The position numbers and the translations under genes are program-made. From Spirosoma profusum (GTDB lineage Bacteria > Bacteroidota > Bacteroidia > Cytophagales > Spirosomataceae): a stretch of DNA of 64,000 bases. Below are positions 36,013 through 44,144 of this stretch, piece after piece. The DNA lies in the NCBI RefSeq assembly GCF_014699005.1, contig NZ_JACWZY010000007.1, positions 124,001-188,000 on the forward strand. Direction: 5' to 3'. Position 1 is the first letter of the stretch. The number at the start of each line of letters is the position of its first letter. The notes below the pieces were generated by a model. That model saw only the letters and a program-made list of their open reading frames with translations. It had not been told where the DNA came from and did no database searches.

Positions 36013-36537
36013 ATGAATAAAACCTTGCTGTGCTGTCTGGGATTTTGGCTGGTTAGCATCTCAATTAAGGCACAAAGTCAAATAGACATGCTTCTGGATA
36101 ATGAAGATTTTAAGCCAGTCTTGCAGGAACATTTATGGACAGTTCGTGGACTAAATTTTCCTAACACATCTGTAATCCTACTTCAACCTCAAAAAAATGG
36201 TTTGACGGCTTATCTTACAGTATATACGTTCTTAACAGAAGCACAAAAACATTTGCCAGCGAGTTTTACCACAGTGCAGGGCCAGCCTTTTCTAATTTAC
36301 GATGGTTCTGAACTAAAGGTTGAGGATAAGGAGAGATGGTTTGAAACGGTTAGGACCTTTATTGGTAAACATCTCTGTGATGACGTTGAATTTTTTGAAT
36401 TATTGAAGAAGCCTGGTCCCAAGGAAATTCGATCTCCATGTAGCGTAATTTATGATGCGCCGATAGAGCAGTTAACTTTTGTTAAGGGGAAATTGAAAAA
36501 GCGTCAACTAGTAGGCAAGGTGCCGTATTACCAATGA
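36013..36537 (+). CDS. Small secreted protein coupled to the JAMM-repeat gene
   Basis: 174 residues with a signal peptide (NKTLLCCLGFWLVSISIKAQ). No family recognised. The mature part is mixed alpha/beta with two Cys, and a Lys/Arg-rich C-terminus (KGKLKKRQLVGKVPYYQ). It starts 4 nt after the JAMM-repeat stop, so the two are translated from one transcript, and both products leave the cytoplasm. This is the layout expected for a periplasmic immunity or chaperone partner. It could equally be an unrelated lipocalin-like protein; there is no sequence proof of either. Confidence 0.65.
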   Translation: MNKTLLCCLGFWLVSISIKAQSQIDMLLDNEDFKPVLQEHLWTVRGLNFPNTSVILLQPQKNGLTAYLTVYTFLTEAQKHLPASFTTVQGQPFLIYDGSELKVEDKERWFETVRTFIGKHLCDDVEFFELLKKPGPKEIRSPCSVIYDAPIEQLTFVKGKLKKRQLVGKVPYYQ

Positions 36538-36682
36538 CGTAGTATAATTCTGATAAGGAACATACTACTACGTTTACACCCCGCCCGTCAATCCAGAGAC
36601 ATTTGGATTAGACAGGCGGGTTTGTTTTTAGTGCGGAAGCCCAACTTAGTATAGCCCTATCCTGATGAGATTTAATTGTTTA
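36534..36682. repeat. Non-coding repeat, copy A (with hairpin)
   Basis: This fills most of the 327-nt space before the hydrolase gene. It shares with copy B (37705-37847) the landmarks AATGACGTAGTA, CCGCCCGTCAATC, GGCGGGTTTGTT, TAGTATAGCCC and a final AATTGTTT, in the same order. Its centre is a hairpin, CCGCCCGTCAATCC (36581-36594) against GGATTAGACAGGCGG (36605-36619), followed by TTTGTTTTT, so it can terminate the upstream operon. The rest of the gap (36683-36864) shows nothing I recognise. Confidence 0.75.
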
Positions 36683-36864
36683 AAAGTCAGTTTGTTATCC
36701 ACGCATTCGTGTATTTGAAACAAATAGGCATGTGGGAATATTATAAACAGAGAGATAATAGCTGTCGCTTTTAGCCCGTATGAATGTCGCATAAGCACTG
36801 CAAGTAGCACAGCGTTGTTTCTGAAATTTGTCTTGTAACAAACGCTTCAACTACTTCAAAAGCT

Positions 36865-37695
36865 ATGGATACCAGTCAGAAATTACAGCCGGCCGACAGC
36901 GGCTATGCAGACGTAAATGGGTTAAACATGTACTATGAGGTTTACGGCAAAGGTAAATCCCTTATACTTTTACATGGCTCTTTTCTGTCGATACCTTTGA
37001 ATTGGTCACGTATTATACCCTTGTTGGCCAAAGACCGACAAGTAATTGTAGCCGAAATGCAGGGTCACGGTCGCACAAAAGATATAGATCGTAAATTAAG
37101 TTACGAAGGCATGGCCGACGATGTATCTGGTTTGCTTAAACACCTCAACGTAGATAGTGCCGACGTACTGGGATACAGCATGGGAACTGGCATAGCTTTT
37201 CAGGTAGCCGTGCGCCATCCTGAGCAGGTACGCAGGCTCATAGCGCTGTCAGGGGCTTATGCACACGACGGATGGTGGCCCGATACGGAGGCTAGTTTTG
37301 CTACGTTCACCGCAGATATGTTCAAGGGTAGTCAAATAGAAAAAGAATACAATAGACTTGGAAATGATCCAGCCCACTTTCCGGAGCTTGTGAAAAAGAT
37401 TGTCGGCGTAGACCTAAAATCCTATGATTGGTCGAAAGATGTAAAAAACATACTGGCCCCCATATTCATGGCCATTGGCGATGCCGACGGTGTACGCTAT
37501 GAGCATGCGCTGGAACTCTTCCGGGCCAAAGGCGGTGGGAAACAAGGTGATTTGCACGGATTGCCAAAATCGCGGCTGGCCATTCTACCGGGTACCACTC
37601 ATATAGGAATGTTGCATCGGACAGACTGGCTAATACCTATGATCACTGATTTCCTGGATTCCGACCTAAATTCAGAACCGCCCTCTACGTTTTAA
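36865..37695 (+). CDS. Alpha/beta hydrolase
   Basis: 276 residues, a single-domain alpha/beta hydrolase. The oxyanion HGS motif is at LILLHGSFLS (about 32-41), the nucleophile elbow at LGYSMGTG (Ser about 105), an acid in AIGDADGVRY (about 212) and the His in PGTTHIGML (about 250). There is no signal peptide, so it is cytoplasmic. The substrate is unknown; many such proteins are annotated as non-haem chloroperoxidase or epoxide-hydrolase-like. It stands alone between two direct copies of the same non-coding repeat, which suggests a transposed or duplicated cassette. Confidence 0.88.
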   Translation: MDTSQKLQPADSGYADVNGLNMYYEVYGKGKSLILLHGSFLSIPLNWSRIIPLLAKDRQVIVAEMQGHGRTKDIDRKLSYEGMADDVSGLLKHLNVDSADVLGYSMGTGIAFQVAVRHPEQVRRLIALSGAYAHDGWWPDTEASFATFTADMFKGSQIEKEYNRLGNDPAHFPELVKKIVGVDLKSYDWSKDVKNILAPIFMAIGDADGVRYEHALELFRAKGGGKQGDLHGLPKSRLAILPGTTHIGMLHRTDWLIPMITDFLDSDLNSEPPSTF

Positions 37696-37704
37696 TGTGT
37701 TGGG

Positions 37705-37847
37705 AATGACGTAGTAAAACTCAACCAAAAATAAATCATTACGTTCTTTTCCGCCCGTCAATCTGTTTAGATTTGGCGGGCGGGTTTGTTGTATGGTACA
37801 AGTGCCAACGTAGTATAGCCCGGATAGGGAAAGATTAAATTGTTTTA
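37705..37847. repeat. Non-coding repeat, copy B (with hairpin)
   Basis: Direct-orientation partner of copy A (36534-36682), 10 nt after the hydrolase stop. The hairpin is CCGCCCGTCAATCT (37751-37764) against AGATTTGGCGGGCGG (37769-37783). The loop sequence differs from copy A while the stem is kept, which points to a conserved structure, not only recent duplication. Confidence 0.75.
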
Positions 37848-37912
37848 CTATACAGGTAGTTAAACCTTTGTGTCATCTGCACATCTTATTGGCTCAACCT
37901 TCTCCTTTGCTG

Positions 37913-39361
37913 ATGGATATAGTGACAAAACAACCTCAGGAGATTGCCCGATTGCGCTACCTATATAGCCGGGCCGGATTCGGTGCTACACCCGCTGAAC
38001 TGACTGAAGCGTCCCGGCAATCGTTACGTAAGGTGGTGAGAAAACTGGTAAAAGATAGCGAATCCATCACCGATCTACAGGTTGTAGAAGCTGATCAGAA
38101 TGAAACGAAGCGGCAACTGAAAGGGCTATTTCGGGATGGGCAGCTTGATAAAGACATGCTGAAAGAGCGCATCCGGCAGAACGCCGAAAAAGTGCGTGAT
38201 CTCAACCTGCAATGGATTGATCAGATGGCATTGGGGAAATCGGCGTTACGTGAAAAAATGGCCCTTTTCTGGCATAGTCATTTTGCCTGTCGGGCGCAGG
38301 GGCGTAATCCGCTTTTCATGCAGAAGTACGCTAACACGCTACGTCAGAATGCGTTGGGCCGTTTCGGCGATTTGCTGATGGCCATCTCGAAATCACCGGC
38401 GATGCTTCAATTTCTGAACAATCAACAAAACCGAAAAAACGCGCCCAACGAGAATTTCGCCCGCGAAGTGATGGAGTTGTTTACACTAGGTCGGGGCAAT
38501 TATTCGGAGCATGATATTAAGGAAGCCGCCCGCGCTTTTACTGGCTGGCAGTTTACTTCAGATGGTAAATTCGTGTTTCGGGAGCGCGTACACGACGAAG
38601 GGGAGAAAACAATTTTTGGCAAAACCGGCGCTTATAAAGGCGAGGACGTAGTGGATATGCTGCTCGAACGGAAAGAAACGGCACGGTTCATTACCGCTAA
38701 AATCTATCGCTTCTTCGTGAATGAAGAGGAAGATAAAAAGCAGGTCGATACGTTAGCCGAGCAGTTTTATAAGAGCAACTACGACATCGCTCAGTTGATG
38801 GAGACGATCTTCTCTGCTGACTGGTTCTACGATTCCAAAAACATTGGTTCGCACATCAAATCGCCGGTCGAGTTGCTGGCTGGCCTGCGTCACACACTTG
38901 GTGTTCAGTTTGATCAGCCACAACCGCAGATTTTTGTTCAGCGAACACTCGGGCAACTGCTTTTTTATCCACCGAACGTAGCGGGCTGGCCGGGCGGCAA
39001 AAACTGGATCGATTCATCGAGTCTACTATTTCGGATGCAGTTGCCCAATTACGTACTGAAAGCGGCTGAAGTAGCGATACGCCCAAAAGAGGATGGCGAC
39101 GTGAACACGGAGCCACTGGCCCGAAAAGGAGCAGCCCGTTTCCAGACAAAAATTGACTGGGCCGATTTCGAAGCGTCGTTCGCGAAAATCAGCGACAATG
39201 CGCTAACTGACGCCATCGCACTCACTTTACTGCCATTCCCACTACGCGCCGAACAACGTAGCATTGTCGAAAAACAAACTAAACCCGATCAGACTCGCTC
39301 TGAGCGCATCCGTGCCCTAACAGCCGCGCTTATGAGCCTGCCCGAGTATCAACTGACATAA
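37913..39361 (+). CDS. DUF1800 domain protein
   Basis: 482 residues from ATG 37913; a longer in-frame TTG start at 37868 is less likely. DUF1800 landmarks are clear: LRYLYSRAGFGATPAEL near the start, the FWHSHFA segment (about 118), PNENFAREVMELFTLGRGNY (about 180), KEAARAFTGWQ and the C-terminal PPNVAGWPGGKNWIDSSSLL. The function is unknown; the gene is nearly always paired with a DUF1501 gene, as here with 14 nt between them. The pair is suspected to act on surface or extracellular polymers, but no activity has been shown to my knowledge. Confidence 0.92.
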   Translation: MDIVTKQPQEIARLRYLYSRAGFGATPAELTEASRQSLRKVVRKLVKDSESITDLQVVEADQNETKRQLKGLFRDGQLDKDMLKERIRQNAEKVRDLNLQWIDQMALGKSALREKMALFWHSHFACRAQGRNPLFMQKYANTLRQNALGRFGDLLMAISKSPAMLQFLNNQQNRKNAPNENFAREVMELFTLGRGNYSEHDIKEAARAFTGWQFTSDGKFVFRERVHDEGEKTIFGKTGAYKGEDVVDMLLERKETARFITAKIYRFFVNEEEDKKQVDTLAEQFYKSNYDIAQLMETIFSADWFYDSKNIGSHIKSPVELLAGLRHTLGVQFDQPQPQIFVQRTLGQLLFYPPNVAGWPGGKNWIDSSSLLFRMQLPNYVLKAAEVAIRPKEDGDVNTEPLARKGAARFQTKIDWADFEASFAKISDNALTDAIALTLLPFPLRAEQRSIVEKQTKPDQTRSERIRALTAALMSLPEYQLT

Positions 39362-39375
39362 TTGTGATTGAGCGA

Positions 39376-40581
39376 ATGAACCGTAGAAACTTCCTGAAAC
39401 AATCGGCTTTTACGACGGCGGGAACTATGCTGATTCCGCATTTTCTGAAAGCCTACGAAGCGCAGATGATGGGCCAGACGGCCGCATCGAACGGAAAAAT
39501 CGTTGTGATTGTGCAGCTGTCGGGCGGAAACGACGGCCTGAATACCGTTGTCCCTTACCGTAATGACATCTACTACCGCGAGCGTCCGACGATTGCGATA
39601 CGCCCGGAAAAGGTGCTGAAACTCAACGATGATATTGGTGTGCACCCTTCTATGGGACCTATAAAAGCGTTATATGACGAAGGGTTGGTAACGGTTATAA
39701 ACAACGTTGGCTATCCTAATCCCGACCGCTCGCACTTCCGCTCGATGGACATTTGGCAAACCGCCAGCGATTCCGACAAGTACGTGCATACCGGCTGGGT
39801 TGGCCGTTATCTCGACGCGACTTGTGCCAGTAAGCCGCAACAGCCATTCCGTACCATTGAGGTTGATGAAACGTTGAGTCTGGCCATGAAGGGCGATACG
39901 TTGAATGGCCTGGCTCTGCTGGACCCTAAAAAACTGTATAACCAGACACGTAGTGGATTGGTCACCAATCTGAGTAAGGAACAGCCAGCCAACCAACATC
40001 ACTCAGTTTCGTACCTGTACAAAACACTAGCCGAAACGGTATCATCAGCAGAGTACGTATTCAATAAGGCGAAAGTAGCCGCTACGTCGACGAGCTATCC
40101 GGCCAGTGAGTTGGGTAATCGGCTGAAAACGGTGTCACAACTCGTTCAATCAGGCGTTAATACCAGCATTTACTACGTATCGATTAGCGGTTTCGATACG
40201 CACATCAATCAGCCGGGGCAGCAGGAGCGGTTGTTGGGTCAATATGCCGAAGCGGTTGGTACGTTCATGAACGATTTGAAACTGGCAGGACGCCAGAATG
40301 ACGTATTACTGATGACGTTTTCGGAGTTTGGCCGTCGGGTAAAACAGAACGCCAGCAACGGAACCGACCATGGTACAGCCAATAACGTATTTCTGATAGG
40401 CGGTGGGCTTCCCTCAAAACGTGTCCTGAATGAAGCACCGAATCTGACCAAACTCGACGAAGGCGATTTAGTCTATTCCGTAGATTTTCGGCAAGTATAT
40501 GCCACCATTCTCCGCGATTATCTTGGAGTCGACGACGTAGCGATTCTAGGCCGAAAGTTTGATGGACTGAAGATTGTGTGA
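39376..40581 (+). CDS. DUF1501 domain protein with Tat signal
   Basis: 401 residues from ATG 39376, chosen because it puts the twin-arginine signal at the very start (MNRRNFLKQSAFTTAGTMLI). Export by the Tat pathway means it folds with a cofactor or metal before transport. The core has the DUF1501 signatures VVIVQLSGGNDGLNTVVPYR (about 40), the DRSHFRSMDIWQTAS block (sulfatase/alkaline phosphatase-like fold) and FSEFGRRVKQNASNGTDHGT (about 316). Second gene of the DUF1800/DUF1501 operon. The enzymatic activity is unknown. Confidence 0.92.
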   Translation: MNRRNFLKQSAFTTAGTMLIPHFLKAYEAQMMGQTAASNGKIVVIVQLSGGNDGLNTVVPYRNDIYYRERPTIAIRPEKVLKLNDDIGVHPSMGPIKALYDEGLVTVINNVGYPNPDRSHFRSMDIWQTASDSDKYVHTGWVGRYLDATCASKPQQPFRTIEVDETLSLAMKGDTLNGLALLDPKKLYNQTRSGLVTNLSKEQPANQHHSVSYLYKTLAETVSSAEYVFNKAKVAATSTSYPASELGNRLKTVSQLVQSGVNTSIYYVSISGFDTHINQPGQQERLLGQYAEAVGTFMNDLKLAGRQNDVLLMTFSEFGRRVKQNASNGTDHGTANNVFLIGGGLPSKRVLNEAPNLTKLDEGDLVYSVDFRQVYATILRDYLGVDDVAILGRKFDGLKIV

Positions 40582-40712
40582 TAAGTCGAGATAAAGAATC
40601 AGTAAGTTGATTGTGTTAGCCAAAGTAACCTGAAAGTCGAATGCCGTATTTCCTGACTGATTGTCAAATAGATAAGTAGTTGTATTTTGACCGAAAAATC
40701 ACTCGCTTGATT

Positions 40713-41210
40713 ATGGCTAAGTCTAAACTTACAATCATTTGCCTATTTATTCAATGTCTGGCTTGTTCTCAGGCAGATCGGTCAAATCCGCAGGAAACAG
40801 TACTCGCTTCACCTTTAGAAGGGAGCTGGGAGTTAGTGGAAAATCGGGTAAAAGGCGAACTTGTTATGCCCCAACGATATCCGCAGCAGTTTAAGATTTT
40901 TCACGATGGATTTTTTAGTTATCTGATGTATAAACCAGACGGTAGCTTTTATAATGCCGGAGCTGGCACGTATCTGGTTGAAGGAAATCGCTTTAAAGAA
41001 AAGTTTCTTTACTATTCCGATACAGTCTACGTTGGTTCTTCAGATTGGCAAGAGTGGAAGTTGGAAGGAGATACGCTTTATTTTTATGGCTTCAGCAGGC
41101 GTTCGACAAAAGTGGCCGGGATGTTACACAGGAGTGGGGACAAAATAAGTTCGTGGAAAAACGAGTTCGGGCTAGACGTAATTTGTAGTCGTCGATTGTG
41201 GCATGTTTAG
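40713..41210 (+). CDS. Small lipocalin-like lipoprotein
   Basis: 165 residues from ATG 40713. The signal peptide ends in a lipobox (CLACSQ, Cys at about 18). The mature part is rich in beta strands with aromatic residues (LEGSWELVENRVKGE, EWKLEGDTLYFYGFSRR), the pattern of lipocalin-like/META-type Bacteroidota lipoproteins that report weight-of-residual signals of the form G-S-W. No specific function can be given. It is a single gene between the DUF1501 gene and the convergent deoC-like gene. Confidence 0.7.
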   Translation: MAKSKLTIICLFIQCLACSQADRSNPQETVLASPLEGSWELVENRVKGELVMPQRYPQQFKIFHDGFFSYLMYKPDGSFYNAGAGTYLVEGNRFKEKFLYYSDTVYVGSSDWQEWKLEGDTLYFYGFSRRSTKVAGMLHRSGDKISSWKNEFGLDVICSRRLWHV

Positions 41211-41255
41211 ATCAGGGATAAAATAACTGATTAACTTTTATTTACATTCTTTAAA

Positions 41256-41918
41256 CTACAACTTCCACAAATTGCTGATAGCTAATCGCTCTACGCCAGC
41301 ATCTATCAATTTTTCCAACTGCTGCTCACTGGCGCCGTCGGCTACGATTTTTACGCCCACTGATCTCGGAACCAGTTGCCGGAACGTAACAGCTGATTCG
41401 TGGTGATACGTTGGTTGACTAGCCTTTTCTAACGTAACAAAACCCGTTGCATTCTTGATAAAATCGGTTCCGGCGTCGGCAGCTAGTTTGATGAGCTGCT
41501 TTTGCTGATCGACCGTGAGTAAAGCCGATTCCAGAATAACGGTGAAGAATTTTTCTTTCGCATGAACCGGAGCGACCAGTTTGGCCAACTCAATTTTTAA
41601 CCAAACCGATGCAGGCGAAAACAGCGCCGACGTATTGATCACTACTTCAATCTCAGTTGCGCCATCAGCCAGCGCCCATTCGATTTCGGTCTGCTTAGCT
41701 TCGGTACGTTGGTAGCCAAACGGAAACCCAATAACCGTTGCTAGCGTAGCGGGATGTGTTTCTCCCATTTCCCGGCGGAACTTCTTTACCCAGAACGGCG
41801 AAACCGTCATTCCTGCCAACCCCAACTGTGTCACTTCATCCAGTACCTCGTACTGCTCATTCAGGGAAACTCCCGGATGCAGCAACGTCCGCTCGATGTA
41901 CGGGAAGAGGTGGTTCAT
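41256..41918 (-). CDS. deoC: DeoC/LacD-family aldolase, divergent deoxyribose-phosphate aldolase
   Basis: 220 residues from ATG 41918. It is a TIM-barrel class I aldolase: the Schiff-base Lys155 is in FIKNATGF and the second active-site Lys190 in VGVKIVADG. Several family positions are altered. The Asp in the E-I-D-x-V-I-N strand is Glu91 (EIEVVIN). The phosphate-binding GGI loop reads ADGASEQQ, and the usual C-terminal G-T-S-S reads ISNLWKL. True DeoC cleaves 2-deoxyribose 5-phosphate to acetaldehyde and glyceraldehyde 3-phosphate; here the phosphate pocket looks degraded, so another substrate is possible. It is downstream of the rluB-like gene. Confidence 0.8.
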   Translation of the reverse strand: MNHLFPYIERTLLHPGVSLNEQYEVLDEVTQLGLAGMTVSPFWVKKFRREMGETHPATLATVIGFPFGYQRTEAKQTEIEWALADGATEIEVVINTSALFSPASVWLKIELAKLVAPVHAKEKFFTVILESALLTVDQQKQLIKLAADAGTDFIKNATGFVTLEKASQPTYHHESAVTFRQLVPRSVGVKIVADGASEQQLEKLIDAGVERLAISNLWKL

Positions 41919-41929
41919 GGATGTGTATT

Positions 41930-41996
41930 GAGCGAAAGTATGAAAGAGTGAAAGAGCGAATTTCCTATGCTCTTTCACTCTTTCATACTTTCGCTC
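41930..41996. terminator. 28-bp perfect inverted repeat
   Basis: Arms 41930-41957 and 41969-41996 are perfectly complementary over 28 bp with an 11-nt loop; the arm is built from GAAAGAGTGAAAGAGC-type repeats. It lies between the pseudouridine synthase stop and the deoC start. Terminator or mRNA-stability element. Confidence 0.65.
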
Positions 41997-42001
41997 TTTT
42001 A

Positions 42002-43873
42002 TTAATTAAAGTACTTCAACTTGATGACTTCCTTCGGTTCGAGGAAGCGCCATTTACCACGGGGAAGTTCTTTTTTGGTCAGGCCGGCATACGTAGTACG
42101 GTCGAGTTTGGAGACTTCGTAACCGAAGTGTTCAAAAAGTCGGCGGACGATGCGATTGCGACCCGAGTGAATTTCGATTCCCACTACGTAGGCGTCGGGG
42201 GTTACAATGCTGATGGCGTCGGGCTTGATGGGGCCGTCTTCCAGTTCAATGCCTTGCTGAATGGCTTCAAAATGCTCGGCCGTCATCGGCTTATCCAGCT
42301 CAACCTGATAGATTTTGCGGATGTTGTTCGATGGGTGCGTGAGCCTGTCGGCCAGTTCGCCATCATTGGTCAGAAGCAGCAAACCCGTGGTATTGCGATC
42401 CAGCCGACCGACCGGATACATGCGATAATTACCGGCATCGGCTACTAATTCCATCACTGTTTTACGTTCCTCTGGATCGTCGGTGGTGGTGATGAAATCT
42501 TTAGGTTTGTTCAACAGTACATAGACGAAACGTTCTGGATTCAGCACTTTGGTGCCATATTTCACCGTATCGCCATCTTTAACTTTAAAGCCCATTTCCG
42601 TCACGACTTTGCCGTTGACCGAAATATCACCACGAGCAATTAGTTCATCTGCTTCCCGGCGGGAGCAAACGCCTGAGTTGGCAATGTATCGGTTCAGGCG
42701 TATCAGGCCAGCTTCTTCAGGTGATTTCCGTTTGGGTTTGTCGAAATCGCTGGCACCAGTGTTACGTTTCGGTTTGAACGGCTTTTCCTCCGACGAAGGC
42801 GTACGATAATTGGGCGCTTTGTCATATTTCCCCGTGCGACGTTCACCGGATTCTTTACGTTGCTCTGGTGAAAAACGGGAATTTTCAGATTGGTTGGCTT
42901 CGTCGTTACGGCTGTTACGGCGGCCCCCGTTACGTTGGTCATCGTTTCCAGAACGACCTCTATTCCGATTATCATTGTCTCGATTGAATCCGCCTTCGCG
43001 CTTGAATGTTGGGCGTTCATCCCGCGAAAAACGGTTGGGACCGTCGTTACGTCGTGGCGAGTCGTTATCCCGGTCGCGACGGAAATTTGGACGGTCATCG
43101 TTACGTCGGTCTGAAAAACGGTCCCCGCTACGTTGGTCATCGTTTCCAGAACGATCGCGGGGTTTGCCCCACTCTGGTTTCCGTTCCTGCCATCTGCCGC
43201 TACGTTGTTCGTCATTTCGCGGTCCGTCGCTACGGTTATCGTCGCGATTGAAGCGGGGGCGTTCAGTATTCCGGTCGTCCCGGTTGAAACGAGGTCGATC
43301 ACCGTCGCGGTCATCACGGCGAAAACTGGGTTTATCGTTACGTTGGTCGTTGAAACGGCGTTCGCTGCCAAACCGGTCGGTGTTACGTTCAACACGTGAA
43401 TTCTGGCTCCGGTTTTCGTCCCGATTTCCGCCAGAAAATCGGTCGTTGTTACCTCTCGGCCGGTCATTATCGCGGGGAGCGGGTCGATCACTACGTTCCC
43501 GGTTGAAATGGGGTTTATCATCGCGCGACCCGACATTATCCCGTTGAGGGTGCTCGCGATTGGAGCGGGGAGGGCGGCTTTCGGAATCATCCCGATGGGG
43601 ACGTCCTTCAAAACGGTCGTTATTGCCTCTTGGACGGTCATTGTCACGCGAAAATGGTCGGTCGCTACGTTCCCGATTGAAACGTGGCTTATCGTCGCGG
43701 CTATTAAAATCTCTCGAATTGTCTGACCGATTAAAACGAGGTCGGTCGTTATCGCTGTTGCGAGTAAAGCGTGGGGCGTCATCCCGACGGCCAACTGAAC
43801 GACCCTCCCGCTGGGGGCCACCATCACGGTTAGGGCGTCGGCCCCGGTCGTTCTGTTCTGAATCCTGATTCAT
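42002..43873 (-). CDS. Pseudouridine synthase (RluB/RsuA type) with a long Arg/Asp/Asn-rich N-terminus
   Basis: 623 residues. The first 370 are low-complexity, built from units such as RFNRDDRN, DRPRFNR and RRNDDRPNFRRDRD, predicted disordered and probably RNA-binding. The enzyme follows: an S4 domain (IRLNRYIANSGVCSRREADE, about 382-440), then the RsuA/RluB catalytic region with the conserved Asp in PVGRLDRNTTGLLLL (about 488). It isomerises uridine in rRNA; RluB-type would be 23S. Such N-terminal extensions are known in Bacteroidota homologues, though this one is long. The low-complexity stretch is also dense in GTTACGTTGG-like DNA words. Confidence 0.9.
   Translation of the reverse strand: MNQDSEQNDRGRRPNRDGGPQREGRSVGRRDDAPRFTRNSDNDRPRFNRSDNSRDFNSRDDKPRFNRERSDRPFSRDNDRPRGNNDRFEGRPHRDDSESRPPRSNREHPQRDNVGSRDDKPHFNRERSDRPAPRDNDRPRGNNDRFSGGNRDENRSQNSRVERNTDRFGSERRFNDQRNDKPSFRRDDRDGDRPRFNRDDRNTERPRFNRDDNRSDGPRNDEQRSGRWQERKPEWGKPRDRSGNDDQRSGDRFSDRRNDDRPNFRRDRDNDSPRRNDGPNRFSRDERPTFKREGGFNRDNDNRNRGRSGNDDQRNGGRRNSRNDEANQSENSRFSPEQRKESGERRTGKYDKAPNYRTPSSEEKPFKPKRNTGASDFDKPKRKSPEEAGLIRLNRYIANSGVCSRREADELIARGDISVNGKVVTEMGFKVKDGDTVKYGTKVLNPERFVYVLLNKPKDFITTTDDPEERKTVMELVADAGNYRMYPVGRLDRNTTGLLLLTNDGELADRLTHPSNNIRKIYQVELDKPMTAEHFEAIQQGIELEDGPIKPDAISIVTPDAYVVGIEIHSGRNRIVRRLFEHFGYEVSKLDRTTYAGLTKKELPRGKWRFLEPKEVIKLKYFN
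42850..43850 (-). repeat. Low-complexity coding repeat region
   Basis: About 1 kb of degenerate, short-period repeats encoding the R/D/N/G/F-rich head of the pseudouridine synthase. The six frames are all unusually open here, which creates many spurious reading frames on both strands. Confidence 0.7.
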
Positions 43874-44059
43874 GGAAAAATACAGTAAATCGTATTGTTA
43901 TTGAAGAAGATAAGGCTGATTGTCAGCTTTTTTACCTGCGTAGTTTCGAAATGGGGTGCAAAGTTACGTCTTTTTTCAGGAACGTAGTATTAGGTGGTTT
44001 TATGCAAACAATTTTTATCGAAAAAACAATCCACAGACGTCTGGAATACTAGGTAATAG

Positions 44060-44120
44060 TTGTCAGTCGTTAGTCGATAGTCACTATGTAGCCGACAGCC
44101 GGAGCCTAACGACTGCTGAC
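44060..44120. repeat. Imperfect inverted repeat upstream of the acetoacetyl-CoA synthetase gene
   Basis: GTCAGTCGTTAG (44062-44073) pairs with CTAACGACTGCTGAC (44106-44120) with a 3-nt bulge. A 271-nt gap lies between the divergent rluB-like gene and this gene; the remainder is AT-rich and includes one AACGTAGTATTA word at 43981. Confidence 0.5.
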
Positions 44121-44144
44121 TAATGACCCTTGACGAAATTCCCT

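Noticed and set aside
42549..43868. Several long plus-strand and other-frame reading frames
   Set aside because: They are shadows of the low-complexity Arg/Asp/Asn-coding region of the minus-strand pseudouridine synthase.
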